A stretch of DNA of 24,779 bases from Gemmatimonadales bacterium UBA2960 (lineage in GTDB: Bacteria; Gemmatimonadota; Gemmatimonadetes; Longimicrobiales; Gaopeijiaceae), in contig DEBI01000107.1 in NCBI GenBank assembly GCA_002348465.1, positions 1 to 24,779 of the forward strand, in the 5' to 3' direction. Made by a program: the position numbers and the translations under genes. Positions 1 to 7,318 of this stretch are shown piece by piece. The notes under the pieces were generated by a model. It saw only the letters and a program-made list of their open reading frames with translations, made no database searches and was not told the origin of the DNA. Each line of letters starts with the position of its first letter. The first letter of the stretch is position 1.

Positions 1-1206
1 GTCACCGTGGCCTCTGACGACGGCACGGTGGACGTTCCTGTATGGGTCTATCCTGGCATTCGTGAAGATGCGGTGGCCTTGGCGATGGGGAGTGGCCACA
101 CTGAGATGGGCCGATGGGCGACCGGTGCGGGAGTCAATGCGATGGACTTGCTTCCGTCGGTTGCCGAGCCATTGTCCGGTGGTTTTGTTACTGTAGGAAC
201 CATGGTCTCAGTGACACCGACTGGCGAGCGTCGTCGTATGGCGACAATCGAAGGGTCGAGCGACCAGAGAGATCGCCCAATCGCACCAGCTGTGGCTTTC
301 CTTGACTTGGGGCATTCCGAAGACGGTCATGCACAAGATGGGGCGCATCACGAAGAGTTGATGGAACTACAGGGCTATGGGGGTGTCCAGCCGGTTCCGT
401 CCCAAGATGGCGCATCTACGGCCTACCCGCTCCCGGGTGCAGATCACGGTCTCTACGCGAACGCTCACGAGGGCCCTCGCTGGGGAATGGCGATCGACCT
501 AGACAAGTGCACTGGGTGTAGTGCCTGTGTAGTGGCCTGTCACTCGGAAAACAACGTTCCGTGGGTCGGCGAGGACCAGGTCGTCATGGGTAGAGACATG
601 ACGTGGATGCGCATCGAGCGCTACTACGAGCATGTCGACGCTTCACATGCTAGCCATTTGGATGTGCGATTCCTGCCGATGCTTTGCCAGCACTGCGGTA
701 ATGCGCCATGTGAGCCGGTATGTCCTGTTTACGCAACCTACCATACACCAGAGGGTGTGAACGCGCAGATTTATAATCGTTGCGTTGGTACGCGGTATTG
801 TGCCAACAACTGCCCGTACAAGGTTCGGGTCTACAACTGGTACCGCTATACCGACGAGAACGTCCCGGAGCCGATGAATTGGCAGTGGAACCCGGATGTA
901 ACCGTTCGAACCAATGGGATCATGGAGAAGTGTTCTTTCTGCATGCAGCGTATCAAGGACGCAGAGAATCGAGCGGCCCTAGAGGAGGGTCGGGATGTCC
1001 GAGACGGTGAAATCGTTCCGGCTTGCCAGCAAAGCTGCGCAGCTGAGGCGATCGTTTTTGGTAATCTACGTGATCCGGATTCGAGGGTCTCACAGATCCT
1101 AGAGAGCGAACGGACATACAAGGTGCTCGACGAGCTTATCAACACACAGCCCGCGGTGAATTACTTGAAGAAGGTCACCTTCCATGAAGTCTCGGGGGGT
1201 CACTGA
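1..1206 (+). CDS. actB: Alternative complex III iron-sulfur subunit ActB, 5'-truncated
   Basis: This is the C-terminal part of the ActB subunit of alternative complex III, a quinol:electron acceptor oxidoreductase in the cytoplasmic membrane. The reading frame is open to base 1, so the molybdopterin-family-like domain lies outside the window. Four ferredoxin-type cysteine groups are visible. At 508-540 there is a CTGCSACVVAC group, then CQHCGNAPCEPVC near 685-723, then CVGTRYCANNCP at 781-816, then CSFC plus a later CQQSC near 931-1038. The third group has Thr where the second Cys is usual, which is the pattern expected for a [3Fe-4S] cluster, while the other groups fit [4Fe-4S]. The stop is followed two bases later by the ATG of the NrfD-like actC. 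The family assignment rests on the Fe-S pattern and the downstream actCDEF order. Confidence 0.93.
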   Translation, partial: VTVASDDGTVDVPVWVYPGIREDAVALAMGSGHTEMGRWATGAGVNAMDLLPSVAEPLSGGFVTVGTMVSVTPTGERRRMATIEGSSDQRDRPIAPAVAFLDLGHSEDGHAQDGAHHEELMELQGYGGVQPVPSQDGASTAYPLPGADHGLYANAHEGPRWGMAIDLDKCTGCSACVVACHSENNVPWVGEDQVVMGRDMTWMRIERYYEHVDASHASHLDVRFLPMLCQHCGNAPCEPVCPVYATYHTPEGVNAQIYNRCVGTRYCANNCPYKVRVYNWYRYTDENVPEPMNWQWNPDVTVRTNGIMEKCSFCMQRIKDAENRAALEEGRDVRDGEIVPACQQSCAAEAIVFGNLRDPDSRVSQILESERTYKVLDELINTQPAVNYLKKVTFHEVSGGH

Positions 1207-1208
1207 TT

Positions 1209-2591
1209 ATGGCTGTTGGAACGACTGAGCGGGGAGCACTAACTCATCCGGATGTCCATCGCCTTGATGACGTAAACCGTGATGTGCTCAAGATGCTCAC
1301 TGTCCCTGGTAAGGGATGGTGGATGCTCTTCGGTATGTGCATCGCCGGCGTGGGTCTTTTTCTAAGCGCTTGGTTTTGGCAGATATACAGAGGGATTGGT
1401 GTCAGTGGGTTGATGTCTCCTGTGGGCTGGGGTGTCTATATCACGACCTTTGTGTTCTGGGTCGGGATTGCCCACTCAGGAACGCTGATCTCAGCGATCT
1501 TGTTCCTGTTTCGGGCGCCTTGGAGGCAGTCGATCTATCGCGCCGCAGAAGCAATGACGGTGTTTGCGGTCATGACGGCGGGACTCTTCCCTCTCATTCA
1601 CGTGGGTCGAGTATGGCACGCGTACTGGTTGATCCCCTACCCGAACTCGCGATTTCTTTGGCCGAACTTCAAGTCGCCGCTCGTGTGGGACGTATTTGCG
1701 GTCACGACCTACTTTACGGTCTCTGCGGTGTTCTTTTACTTAGGAACGATCCCTGACGTTGCGGCAGCGCGGGATCGCGCAACCGGTCTGCGCCGTAAGC
1801 TTTACAGCGTGATTTCCCTAGGTTGGCAGGGAACGGATCGTCAGTGGCACCATTTTGGGAAGGCCTACATCTTCCTCGCCGCCCTTGCTACACCACTAGT
1901 GCTCTCGGTGCACTCAGTCGTTTCTTGGGACTTTGCGATGTCCATTGTCCCAGGCTGGCATGCGACAATCTTCGCGCCCTATTTCGTGGCCGGCGCGATC
2001 TTCTCAGGCGTGGCTATGGTGATCACGTTGGTGGTCCCGTTACGTAAGATATTTGGCCTAGAAGCTTATCTGACGACTAAGCATTTCGACGCGATGGCGA
2101 AGCTCTGTCTTTTCACTTCGCTAATCGTTCTCTACGCGTATCTGTCGGAGTTTTTCCTAGCGTGGTATTCAGGAGAGGATCCTGAGCGTCATGCCTTCTG
2201 GAATCGCCTGTTTGGTACATACTGGTGGGCGACCTGGACCATGCTGGTATGCAACGGCTTCGTCCCTATTATGCTTTGGTTTAAGAGGATTCGTCATTCG
2301 ATCCCGGCGTTGTTCGTGATCTCGATCTTCATCAACATCGGTATGTGGTTCGAGCGCTATGTGATCGTCGTGACCTCTTTGCATAATGAGTACGAGCCTT
2401 TTGCGTGGGGGATTTACAGGCCGTCGGTCATAGAGATGTCGATCATGGTCGGTTCATTCTTCTGGTTCGGCTTCTGGTTCCTGCTCTTCACCAGGCTCTT
2501 GCCTCCGATCGCTATTCAGGAACTCAAGGAGGTATTGCCTCCGCCGATGCGTAAAAAGAGATCACCTGAGGTCGCGGAGGGACAACAATGA
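1209..2591 (+). CDS. actC: Alternative complex III membrane subunit ActC (NrfD/PsrC family)
   Basis: A 460-residue polytopic membrane protein of the NrfD/PsrC family, which in alternative complex III binds the quinol and passes electrons to the ActB clusters. Many hydrophobic segments are visible (for example around residues 38-58, 76-98, 115-130, 160-180 and 215-235), consistent with about ten helices. The segment SWDFAMSIVPGWHATIFAPY resembles SYDWAMSLEPHWFSTMFGPW in ActF downstream, as expected because ActC and ActF are paralogues. The ATG lies two bases after the actB stop, and the stop overlaps the actD ATG as ATGA, so the genes are probably translationally coupled. The C-terminal tail is basic and likely cytoplasmic. 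Confidence 0.93.
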   Translation: MAVGTTERGALTHPDVHRLDDVNRDVLKMLTVPGKGWWMLFGMCIAGVGLFLSAWFWQIYRGIGVSGLMSPVGWGVYITTFVFWVGIAHSGTLISAILFLFRAPWRQSIYRAAEAMTVFAVMTAGLFPLIHVGRVWHAYWLIPYPNSRFLWPNFKSPLVWDVFAVTTYFTVSAVFFYLGTIPDVAAARDRATGLRRKLYSVISLGWQGTDRQWHHFGKAYIFLAALATPLVLSVHSVVSWDFAMSIVPGWHATIFAPYFVAGAIFSGVAMVITLVVPLRKIFGLEAYLTTKHFDAMAKLCLFTSLIVLYAYLSEFFLAWYSGEDPERHAFWNRLFGTYWWATWTMLVCNGFVPIMLWFKRIRHSIPALFVISIFINIGMWFERYVIVVTSLHNEYEPFAWGIYRPSVIEMSIMVGSFFWFGFWFLLFTRLLPPIAIQELKEVLPPPMRKKRSPEVAEGQQ

Positions 2592-3103
2592 GCGCTCAGG
2601 GAATCCTCGCGTCCTACGAGTACCTTGATTCGACCGTCGATGCGATCGAAAATCTCAAGAAGGCCGGTTTCGACGAGATTAAGGCTTACGCTCCATACCC
2701 GGAACATCATATTGAACATGCCCTGGGTTATGGCCAAAGCCCAGTCCGGGTGTGGACGCTCGTCGGCGCTTTGACGGGCACGGCCACGGCGTTCGCTTTT
2801 ACCAGCTGGACGTCTGTTGAATGGCCGCTTGTAGTTGGGGGCAAGCCGATCATCTCAATTCCGGCGTTCATCCCGATTGTGTTTGAGATGTCGGTTCTTT
2901 TTGGGGCCCTGGCGACTGTTATTGGCCTCTTTATTCTCAGCAAATTGCCCAATGTGAAGCCGGCTGTTGTATATGATCCCGAGTTCACTGCCGGCCGCTA
3001 TGGCGTCTATGTCGAGGCGGAAGCGAATCGTCTTGAGGAGGCGAGGGCGATTATGAATGCAGAGGAGCCTATAGAACTCAGGGAGGGTGGAACTGATGCG
3101 TGA
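2588..3103 (+). CDS. actD: Alternative complex III subunit ActD (DUF3341 family)
   Basis: A 171-residue membrane protein matching ActD, the small DUF3341-type subunit that packs against the core of alternative complex III. The N-terminal part (about residues 1-45) is soluble and has the family look, with the segment SYEYLDSTVDAIENLKKAGF. Two hydrophobic helices follow at about residues 55-75 and 93-117. The ATG overlaps the actC stop (ATGA), and a good ribosome binding site, GGAGGG, sits at 2576-2581. The end overlaps the start of actE by eight bases. The position between an NrfD-like protein and a monohaem cytochrome c lipoprotein is typical of act operons. Confidence 0.9.
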   Translation: MSAQGILASYEYLDSTVDAIENLKKAGFDEIKAYAPYPEHHIEHALGYGQSPVRVWTLVGALTGTATAFAFTSWTSVEWPLVVGGKPIISIPAFIPIVFEMSVLFGALATVIGLFILSKLPNVKPAVVYDPEFTAGRYGVYVEAEANRLEEARAIMNAEEPIELREGGTDA

Positions 3104-3800
3104 TCGTTCCGGTCTTGAGGGGAAGTGTCAGTCTGGCCTTGAACGTTTTGCTCGACCACTGATCGCCGTTTTGGCGATAACGACCCTGGTCGGTTGCAAG
3201 CCACTCGACGATGGCATGGTAGCTATTTTTGGCCGCTCAATGCGCGATTCACGTTCGTTTGATCCTTACGAGCATCCTATGCCTCCAGCCGAAGGCTCGG
3301 TGGCGTTCGCAGCGGGCAACTTTCCGACTGCGGATGGAGTTGTGAATCTTGGTCAGCCTGAGGGTGTGATAATCCCGTACTTCACACAGTTCGATCTTGG
3401 TGTTCCGGGCGTGGGTGGAGCTGTGATCCAGGGTCTTGTGAATCCTACGGACCCCAGAAGTGAAGGTTCGTTAGAGAGGGGCGAGGAGCTTTACCTAAGG
3501 TTCTGTGTCGTTTGTCATGGTCCGGACGGAGTCGGCGCCAATGCCTACATTGCCGATAAGCATCCGTTATTGCCTGCATACAATCTTTCTGGCGAACAGG
3601 TGTCTTCCTATTCCGACCAATACATATACGCGATGATCCGGGTCGGCCGAGGGCTCATGCCCGAGTACGGAGGTCGCATTACCCATTTCGATCGCTGGCA
3701 TATCGTGAATTACGTCCGTCAGCTTCAGGTCCAGGCTGGAACACGAATCATTGAGGCCGAATCTCCTGCTCCAGAGGATACGGATGGAGGGGCTGAATAA
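3096..3800 (+). CDS. actE: Alternative complex III monohaem cytochrome c lipoprotein ActE
   Basis: A 234-residue lipoprotein with one c-type haem, matching ActE, which carries electrons on the periplasmic face of alternative complex III. The signal peptide contains the hydrophobic run RPLIAVLAITTLVG ending at a lipobox Cys (LVGC). The haem motif is CVVCH, followed by GPDG, and a likely distal Met ligand lies in GRGLMPEYGG. I chose the ATG at 3096, which has GGGAGGG just upstream and overlaps the actD stop by eight bases; a GTG at 3087 is an alternative. The stop overlaps the actF start as TAATG. Family and role are firm; the exact start is less so. Confidence 0.9.
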   Translation: MRDRSGLEGKCQSGLERFARPLIAVLAITTLVGCKPLDDGMVAIFGRSMRDSRSFDPYEHPMPPAEGSVAFAAGNFPTADGVVNLGQPEGVIIPYFTQFDLGVPGVGGAVIQGLVNPTDPRSEGSLERGEELYLRFCVVCHGPDGVGANAYIADKHPLLPAYNLSGEQVSSYSDQYIYAMIRVGRGLMPEYGGRITHFDRWHIVNYVRQLQVQAGTRIIEAESPAPEDTDGGAE

Positions 3801-5119
3801 TGCATCACCACATTCCCTCCGATTTGCCCGTCCGTTATCTGCCGCGGGATAAGAGAATGAACGTGGTAGCTGGCGCGATGTTCGTCGTAGGCCTTCTCGC
3901 CTTCGTGTTGGGGCTGAATCAGGACGCACACTCAGCTTGGATAGGCTACGTCACCAATTGGATGTTCTTCTCTAGCATCGCGATGGGTTCGGTGATGTTT
4001 GCCATTGCCACTTGGATAGTAAAAGCGAAGTGGAATTGGTCGGTGCGACGTGTTAGCCAGTCCGGAGCGGCGTTTCTTCCGATCGCATTTGTAACGCTTT
4101 TGCCCATGCTCACCCTCGGGGCGGATTATTTCCCGTGGATTGATATGATGGCGACGGATTACATCGTCCAGAAGAAGCAAGCCTATCTGAACATGCCATT
4201 CCTTATCACTAGGAATGTCGTGGGAGCGTTGTTGCTTTTCGGCTTGGGCACATACTTCGTCTATCTCGCGGTACGGCCTGACATGGGTTTCACGAAGGAT
4301 GCGGAGGCTGACGACGAGAGTCGATCGGCGTGGAGAGGTAGGCTAACGCAGGGTTGGATGGGGCAGGAGGAGGAAGAGGTATCGAGCTATCAAAGAATGA
4401 CTACGCTGGGCCCAGCGATCGTCATGCTCTATGCCTTCGTTATGACGATCTTCTCTTATGATTGGGCCATGTCGCTCGAACCGCACTGGTTCAGCACGAT
4501 GTTTGGACCATGGTATTTCATGGGCGCCTTTTGGGGTGGTGTGACTGTGACCGGCCTCTGGAGCGTCTACCTTCGAGGAAAGCACAAAGACTTTGCGAAC
4601 CACATTGGCTTGCAGCAGCGTCACGATCTCGGCAAGCTGACCTTCGCTTTCACTGTGTTCTGGGGCTACCTGTTCTTTTCTCAGTACATCGTGATCTGGT
4701 ACGGTAAGCTTCCGTGGGAGCAGGCGTGGATCGTGCGGCGATCTGGAGAGGTCTGGGGCGGGTACTCGACCTTGGTCGTGTGCTTGTGCTTCTTCATTCC
4801 GTTCGTCGGTCTAATTGGGCGTAAGCCGAAGATGGTCCCGCGAATATACGGCTTCTTTGCCTCGATCATCATGATAGGGTTATGGCTAGAACGCTATGGC
4901 ATGGTCGCACCTTCGTTACACCATGATGGCGATCCAATTTTCACAGTATGGCAGCCGCTTGTAGGCCTGATGTTTTTAGGTTTGTATCTGGGTTCTGTAC
5001 GCTGGTTTCTGTCTACTTTCCCCGTCATTCAGGTTTGGCAGCCAATGCAGGACCCCGAGTCGCTAGAGGCGGAGCTTCCGGCCGATACGCATGACCCTGC
5101 TGGTGTGGTCGGGGGCTGA
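3800..5119 (+). CDS. actF: Alternative complex III membrane subunit ActF (NrfD-like)
   Basis: A 439-residue polytopic protein, the second NrfD-like membrane subunit of alternative complex III. It has repeated hydrophobic helices, for example near residues 24-40, 50-70, 90-108, 132-155 and 205-225. The signature SYDWAMSLEPHWFSTMFGPW mirrors the one in ActC. The ATG shares its first base with the actE stop (TAATG), and GGAGGGG lies upstream. No ActG-like gene and no cytochrome oxidase subunit gene follows; the next genes are FKBP lipoproteins. The terminal oxidase that takes electrons from this complex must therefore be encoded elsewhere, or it uses a soluble carrier. Confidence 0.92.
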   Translation: MHHHIPSDLPVRYLPRDKRMNVVAGAMFVVGLLAFVLGLNQDAHSAWIGYVTNWMFFSSIAMGSVMFAIATWIVKAKWNWSVRRVSQSGAAFLPIAFVTLLPMLTLGADYFPWIDMMATDYIVQKKQAYLNMPFLITRNVVGALLLFGLGTYFVYLAVRPDMGFTKDAEADDESRSAWRGRLTQGWMGQEEEEVSSYQRMTTLGPAIVMLYAFVMTIFSYDWAMSLEPHWFSTMFGPWYFMGAFWGGVTVTGLWSVYLRGKHKDFANHIGLQQRHDLGKLTFAFTVFWGYLFFSQYIVIWYGKLPWEQAWIVRRSGEVWGGYSTLVVCLCFFIPFVGLIGRKPKMVPRIYGFFASIIMIGLWLERYGMVAPSLHHDGDPIFTVWQPLVGLMFLGLYLGSVRWFLSTFPVIQVWQPMQDPESLEAELPADTHDPAGVVGG

Positions 5120-5161
5120 GTCGCGACACGAAATCCTGGAGAACTTTTCAGAGGTTTCGCT

Positions 5162-5184
5162 ACGTGAACAGTCACGTTTGTTTT
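5162..5184 (+). terminator. Weak terminator-like hairpin after actF
   Basis: ACGTGA and TCACGT form a perfect 6-bp inverted repeat around an ACAG loop, followed by TTGTTTT. It sits 43 bases after the actF stop and could end the act operon. The stem is only half GC, so termination would be partial at best. The same palindrome could instead be a protein-binding site. Confidence 0.4.
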
Positions 5185-5277
5185 ACTGTATGAGCACAGG
5201 GCTTCGCCAAACGCCGCTTGGACTTGGAAGAGTTCTGATTTTCTGTGCGACATCTGATCCACGCGCCCTACCTGTCT

Positions 5278-5760
5278 ATGAATAAGAATCGCCTGATTCG
5301 CAGCACTGTCGTAGCGCTGTCGGCACTCGCAATTTCAGCCTGCGATGACCCTTTCCAGGTTATTGAGGAACTGACGTTCGACTCGAGCTTGGGCATAGTG
5401 CTCTCGGATTTCACACGGCTCGGCAGTGGGGTTTACGTGAAAGACGATGTGATTGGTTCGGGGGATCTCACGGCGGATGGCCAGACCGCCGTGGTAGAGT
5501 ACACGGGTTATCTTGCGGATGGCTCGTCGTTCGGGAGTGGGACCTTCCCTTTCGTCGTAGGTAGTGGGGGCACTATCGCTGGATTCATGATAGGTATATT
5601 TGGCATGCGTGCTGGTGGCGAGAGATGGATAATCATACCCCCAGGGCTAGGTTATGGGGACGCAGACCAACCCAATATCCCAGCTGGATCCGTCCTGGTC
5701 TTCAACGTCGAGCTCTGCAGGTTAGATCAGATTGGGCCAAACCCGGATTGCGGGAACTAA
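5278..5760 (+). CDS. FKBP-type peptidyl-prolyl isomerase, lipoprotein (copy A)
   Basis: A 160-residue exported lipoprotein with an FKBP-type peptidyl-prolyl cis-trans isomerase domain, expected to help fold proteins in the periplasm. The ATG at 5278 gives a clean signal peptide with lipobox AISAC; an in-frame GTG upstream at 5245 would add an unlikely extension. The FKBP fold covers about residues 55-158. Core residues are largely kept: Tyr in VEYTGYLADG, Phe in SSFGSG, Ile in GGTIAGF, Tyr in GLGYG and Phe in VLVFNVEL. The Asp that normally follows the first core Phe is Gly, and the pocket Trp is Phe. A second, more divergent copy starts immediately after the stop. Substrates are unknown; the act subunits are only suggested by position. 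Confidence 0.88.
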   Translation: MNKNRLIRSTVVALSALAISACDDPFQVIEELTFDSSLGIVLSDFTRLGSGVYVKDDVIGSGDLTADGQTAVVEYTGYLADGSSFGSGTFPFVVGSGGTIAGFMIGIFGMRAGGERWIIIPPGLGYGDADQPNIPAGSVLVFNVELCRLDQIGPNPDCGN

Positions 5761-6267
5761 GTGAGGCTTTCGGCCACCGTGCTGTCGCTCGGTGCTGTCC
5801 TTTCTGGCTGCAGCGAAAGCATCACTGAGCCCGACGAAGTCGAAGTCGTAATGCAGGTTATTGAAGAGACGGAGTTCGCCTCAACCCTTCGCATTGACCT
5901 GACTGCGATGACTAAGTTGCAGAGTGGCGTATACATTCAAACGCTCTCAGGGGGCGACCCATACGCGCTAGAAGCCGCTATCGGAAGAGTGCTAGAGGTC
6001 GGGATCGAGGGCTGGCTCGCGGACGGGACGCAGTGGATGAACGGCCATGAGACTCTATTTCTAGGAGCCACGTCGACGATCCGTGGCCTTGAGGATGCCT
6101 TACTAGGAATGTTACCCGGAGAGCAGCGACTTGCTGTTGTCCCACCTCATCGCGCGTACGGCACACTTCCTCACCTTAATCAACAGGGGGCTGTCATAGT
6201 TCCGGCTGGATCGATTGTGATCCTCAAGATTCACCTGCACCAGGTGACAGAGGTTGGTTTTAGCTAG
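5761..6267 (+). CDS. Divergent FKBP-like lipoprotein (copy B)
   Basis: A 168-residue lipoprotein related to its upstream neighbour. It starts with GTG directly after the TAA of copy A, and has a short signal peptide with lipobox VLSGC. Both copies share an N-terminal block containing QVIEE, an F-x-S-x-L-x-I pattern and L-x-SGVY, so they arose by duplication. The FKBP fold is recognisable (GWLADGT, TIRGLED, VVPPHRAYG, VPAGS). Several catalytic-pocket positions differ: the usual Tyr of YTG is Ile, the Phe-Asp pair is Trp-Met, the pocket Trp is Leu, and the Phe near the C-terminus is Ile. It may be a weak isomerase or only a chaperone or binding domain. The relationship is clear; the activity is uncertain. 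Confidence 0.8.
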   Translation: MRLSATVLSLGAVLSGCSESITEPDEVEVVMQVIEETEFASTLRIDLTAMTKLQSGVYIQTLSGGDPYALEAAIGRVLEVGIEGWLADGTQWMNGHETLFLGATSTIRGLEDALLGMLPGEQRLAVVPPHRAYGTLPHLNQQGAVIVPAGSIVILKIHLHQVTEVGFS

Positions 6268-6348
6268 GCCTACCATTCTCTGTTGGACCAAATCGGGATC
6301 ATGACCACCCCACATGAAAGCGGAGGGCTGGCGGTTGTGGTCCCGACT

Positions 6349-7113
6349 CTAGTCTGGTTTTTCTGAGCTCGAGACACCCTTCCTGCCCATGTAGTTCTTG
6401 ATTTCATAACCCACCGCAGCGAGGAGTCTGGCTTCTCGCAGGTCTGGTTCTGCCCGAGAAATGACAGTTCGTAACGTGCGCATGACCGCTTCAGGCTTCC
6501 GCGCTTTATAAAAATCAATGGCAAGCAGACCATCTTCGATGGCGCTGAAGGTCTCTTCCAACTCTTGGGAAGTGGGAGGCCTGGTTGCTCGCCGCCCTTT
6601 CGGCATCTCCATGTCACCCCCGTCGATAGCTAGAAAAACTTCGTACGCTAGGACCAGAGCCGCTTGAGCCAGATTGAGACTGGAGTACTCTGGGTCAGTA
6701 GGTATGATCGATACAGCATGGCATCGATCGAGGTCTTCATTGGTAAGTCCACGGTCTTCGCGACCGAACAAAATCGCGACCCTCCCCTCCACCGAACGCT
6801 CTGCAATGACCGGGGCAACGTCGGCAGCTGTGGCGTAGCTTCGACCTTCTGTTCGGGCACGCGCTGTTGTCCCTACTACGTAGGTAGCATCAGCCACTGC
6901 ATCGCCGAGTGAACTGAAGTTGCTCGCAGAGTTGATCAGGTCCCGAGACCGATGGGCGATTCCTTCTAGGCGGTACGGGTCAAACTCGTCTGGATTGACG
7001 AGACGTAGATCAGAGAGCCCAAAGTTTTTCATCACCCGGATGACGCCAGCTACATTGACGACATCTTTCGGGTGATCAAGGACGATTGAAATTCTAGACA
7101 GCCGTCCCGTCAT
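6349..7113 (-). CDS. tRNA/rRNA 2'-O-methyltransferase, TrmJ-like (SPOUT family)
   Basis: A 254-residue SPOUT-family RNA 2'-O-ribose methyltransferase, most like TrmJ, which methylates tRNA position 32 using S-adenosylmethionine. The three family motifs are visible: NVAGVIRVMKNFGL near the N-terminus, FGREDRGLTNEDLDRC for cofactor binding, and SSLNLAQAALVLAYE at the knot. A C-terminal extension of about 90 residues resembles the dimerisation and RNA-binding region of TrmJ. I chose the ATG at 7113, four bases after the tatA stop and close to the family start; a longer start at 7170 inside tatA is possible. The exact target RNA cannot be told from sequence. The gene converges with the FKBP pair. 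Confidence 0.85.
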   Translation of the reverse strand: MTGRLSRISIVLDHPKDVVNVAGVIRVMKNFGLSDLRLVNPDEFDPYRLEGIAHRSRDLINSASNFSSLGDAVADATYVVGTTARARTEGRSYATAADVAPVIAERSVEGRVAILFGREDRGLTNEDLDRCHAVSIIPTDPEYSSLNLAQAALVLAYEVFLAIDGGDMEMPKGRRATRPPTSQELEETFSAIEDGLLAIDFYKARKPEAVMRTLRTVISRAEPDLREARLLAAVGYEIKNYMGRKGVSSSEKPD

Positions 7114-7117
7114 TGTA

Positions 7118-7318
7118 TCAGGTGTCGTGTGGCTCGTCGTCTTGATCTTCGGACGGTGCCTGAAGCTCACCCTTAAAGTTCCTTATCCCACTCCCTAGGC
7201 CACGTGCGAGACTTGGCAGTTTCTTGGCTCCGAAGAGAAGCATCAGGATGCCAAATACCAGAACCGCTTCCCACACGCCGAACGTGATGAGTCCTAACCC
7301 GACTAGGATGCTGTTCAT
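7118..7318 (-). CDS. tatA: Sec-independent translocase subunit TatA/TatE
   Basis: A 66-residue protein with one N-terminal membrane helix (about residues 8-28), the hinge FGAKKLP, and an amphipathic helix SLARGLGSGIRNFKGEL followed by an acidic tail. This is the standard TatA architecture; TatA forms the pore for folded twin-arginine proteins. The ATG overlaps the stop of the acyl-CoA dehydrogenase (ATGA), and the TrmJ-like gene starts four bases after its stop, so all three are probably cotranscribed. tatB and tatC are not in the window. The helix begins slightly later than in most TatA proteins because of a few extra N-terminal residues. Confidence 0.9.
   Translation of the reverse strand: MNSILVGLGLITFGVWEAVLVFGILMLLFGAKKLPSLARGLGSGIRNFKGELQAPSEDQDDEPHDT

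Noticed and set aside
6268..6348. Bidirectional terminator between the FKBP pair and the TrmJ-like gene
   Set aside because: TCGGG...CCCGA and ACCAC...GTGGT can pair, but with bulges, a long loop and no T-run on either side.
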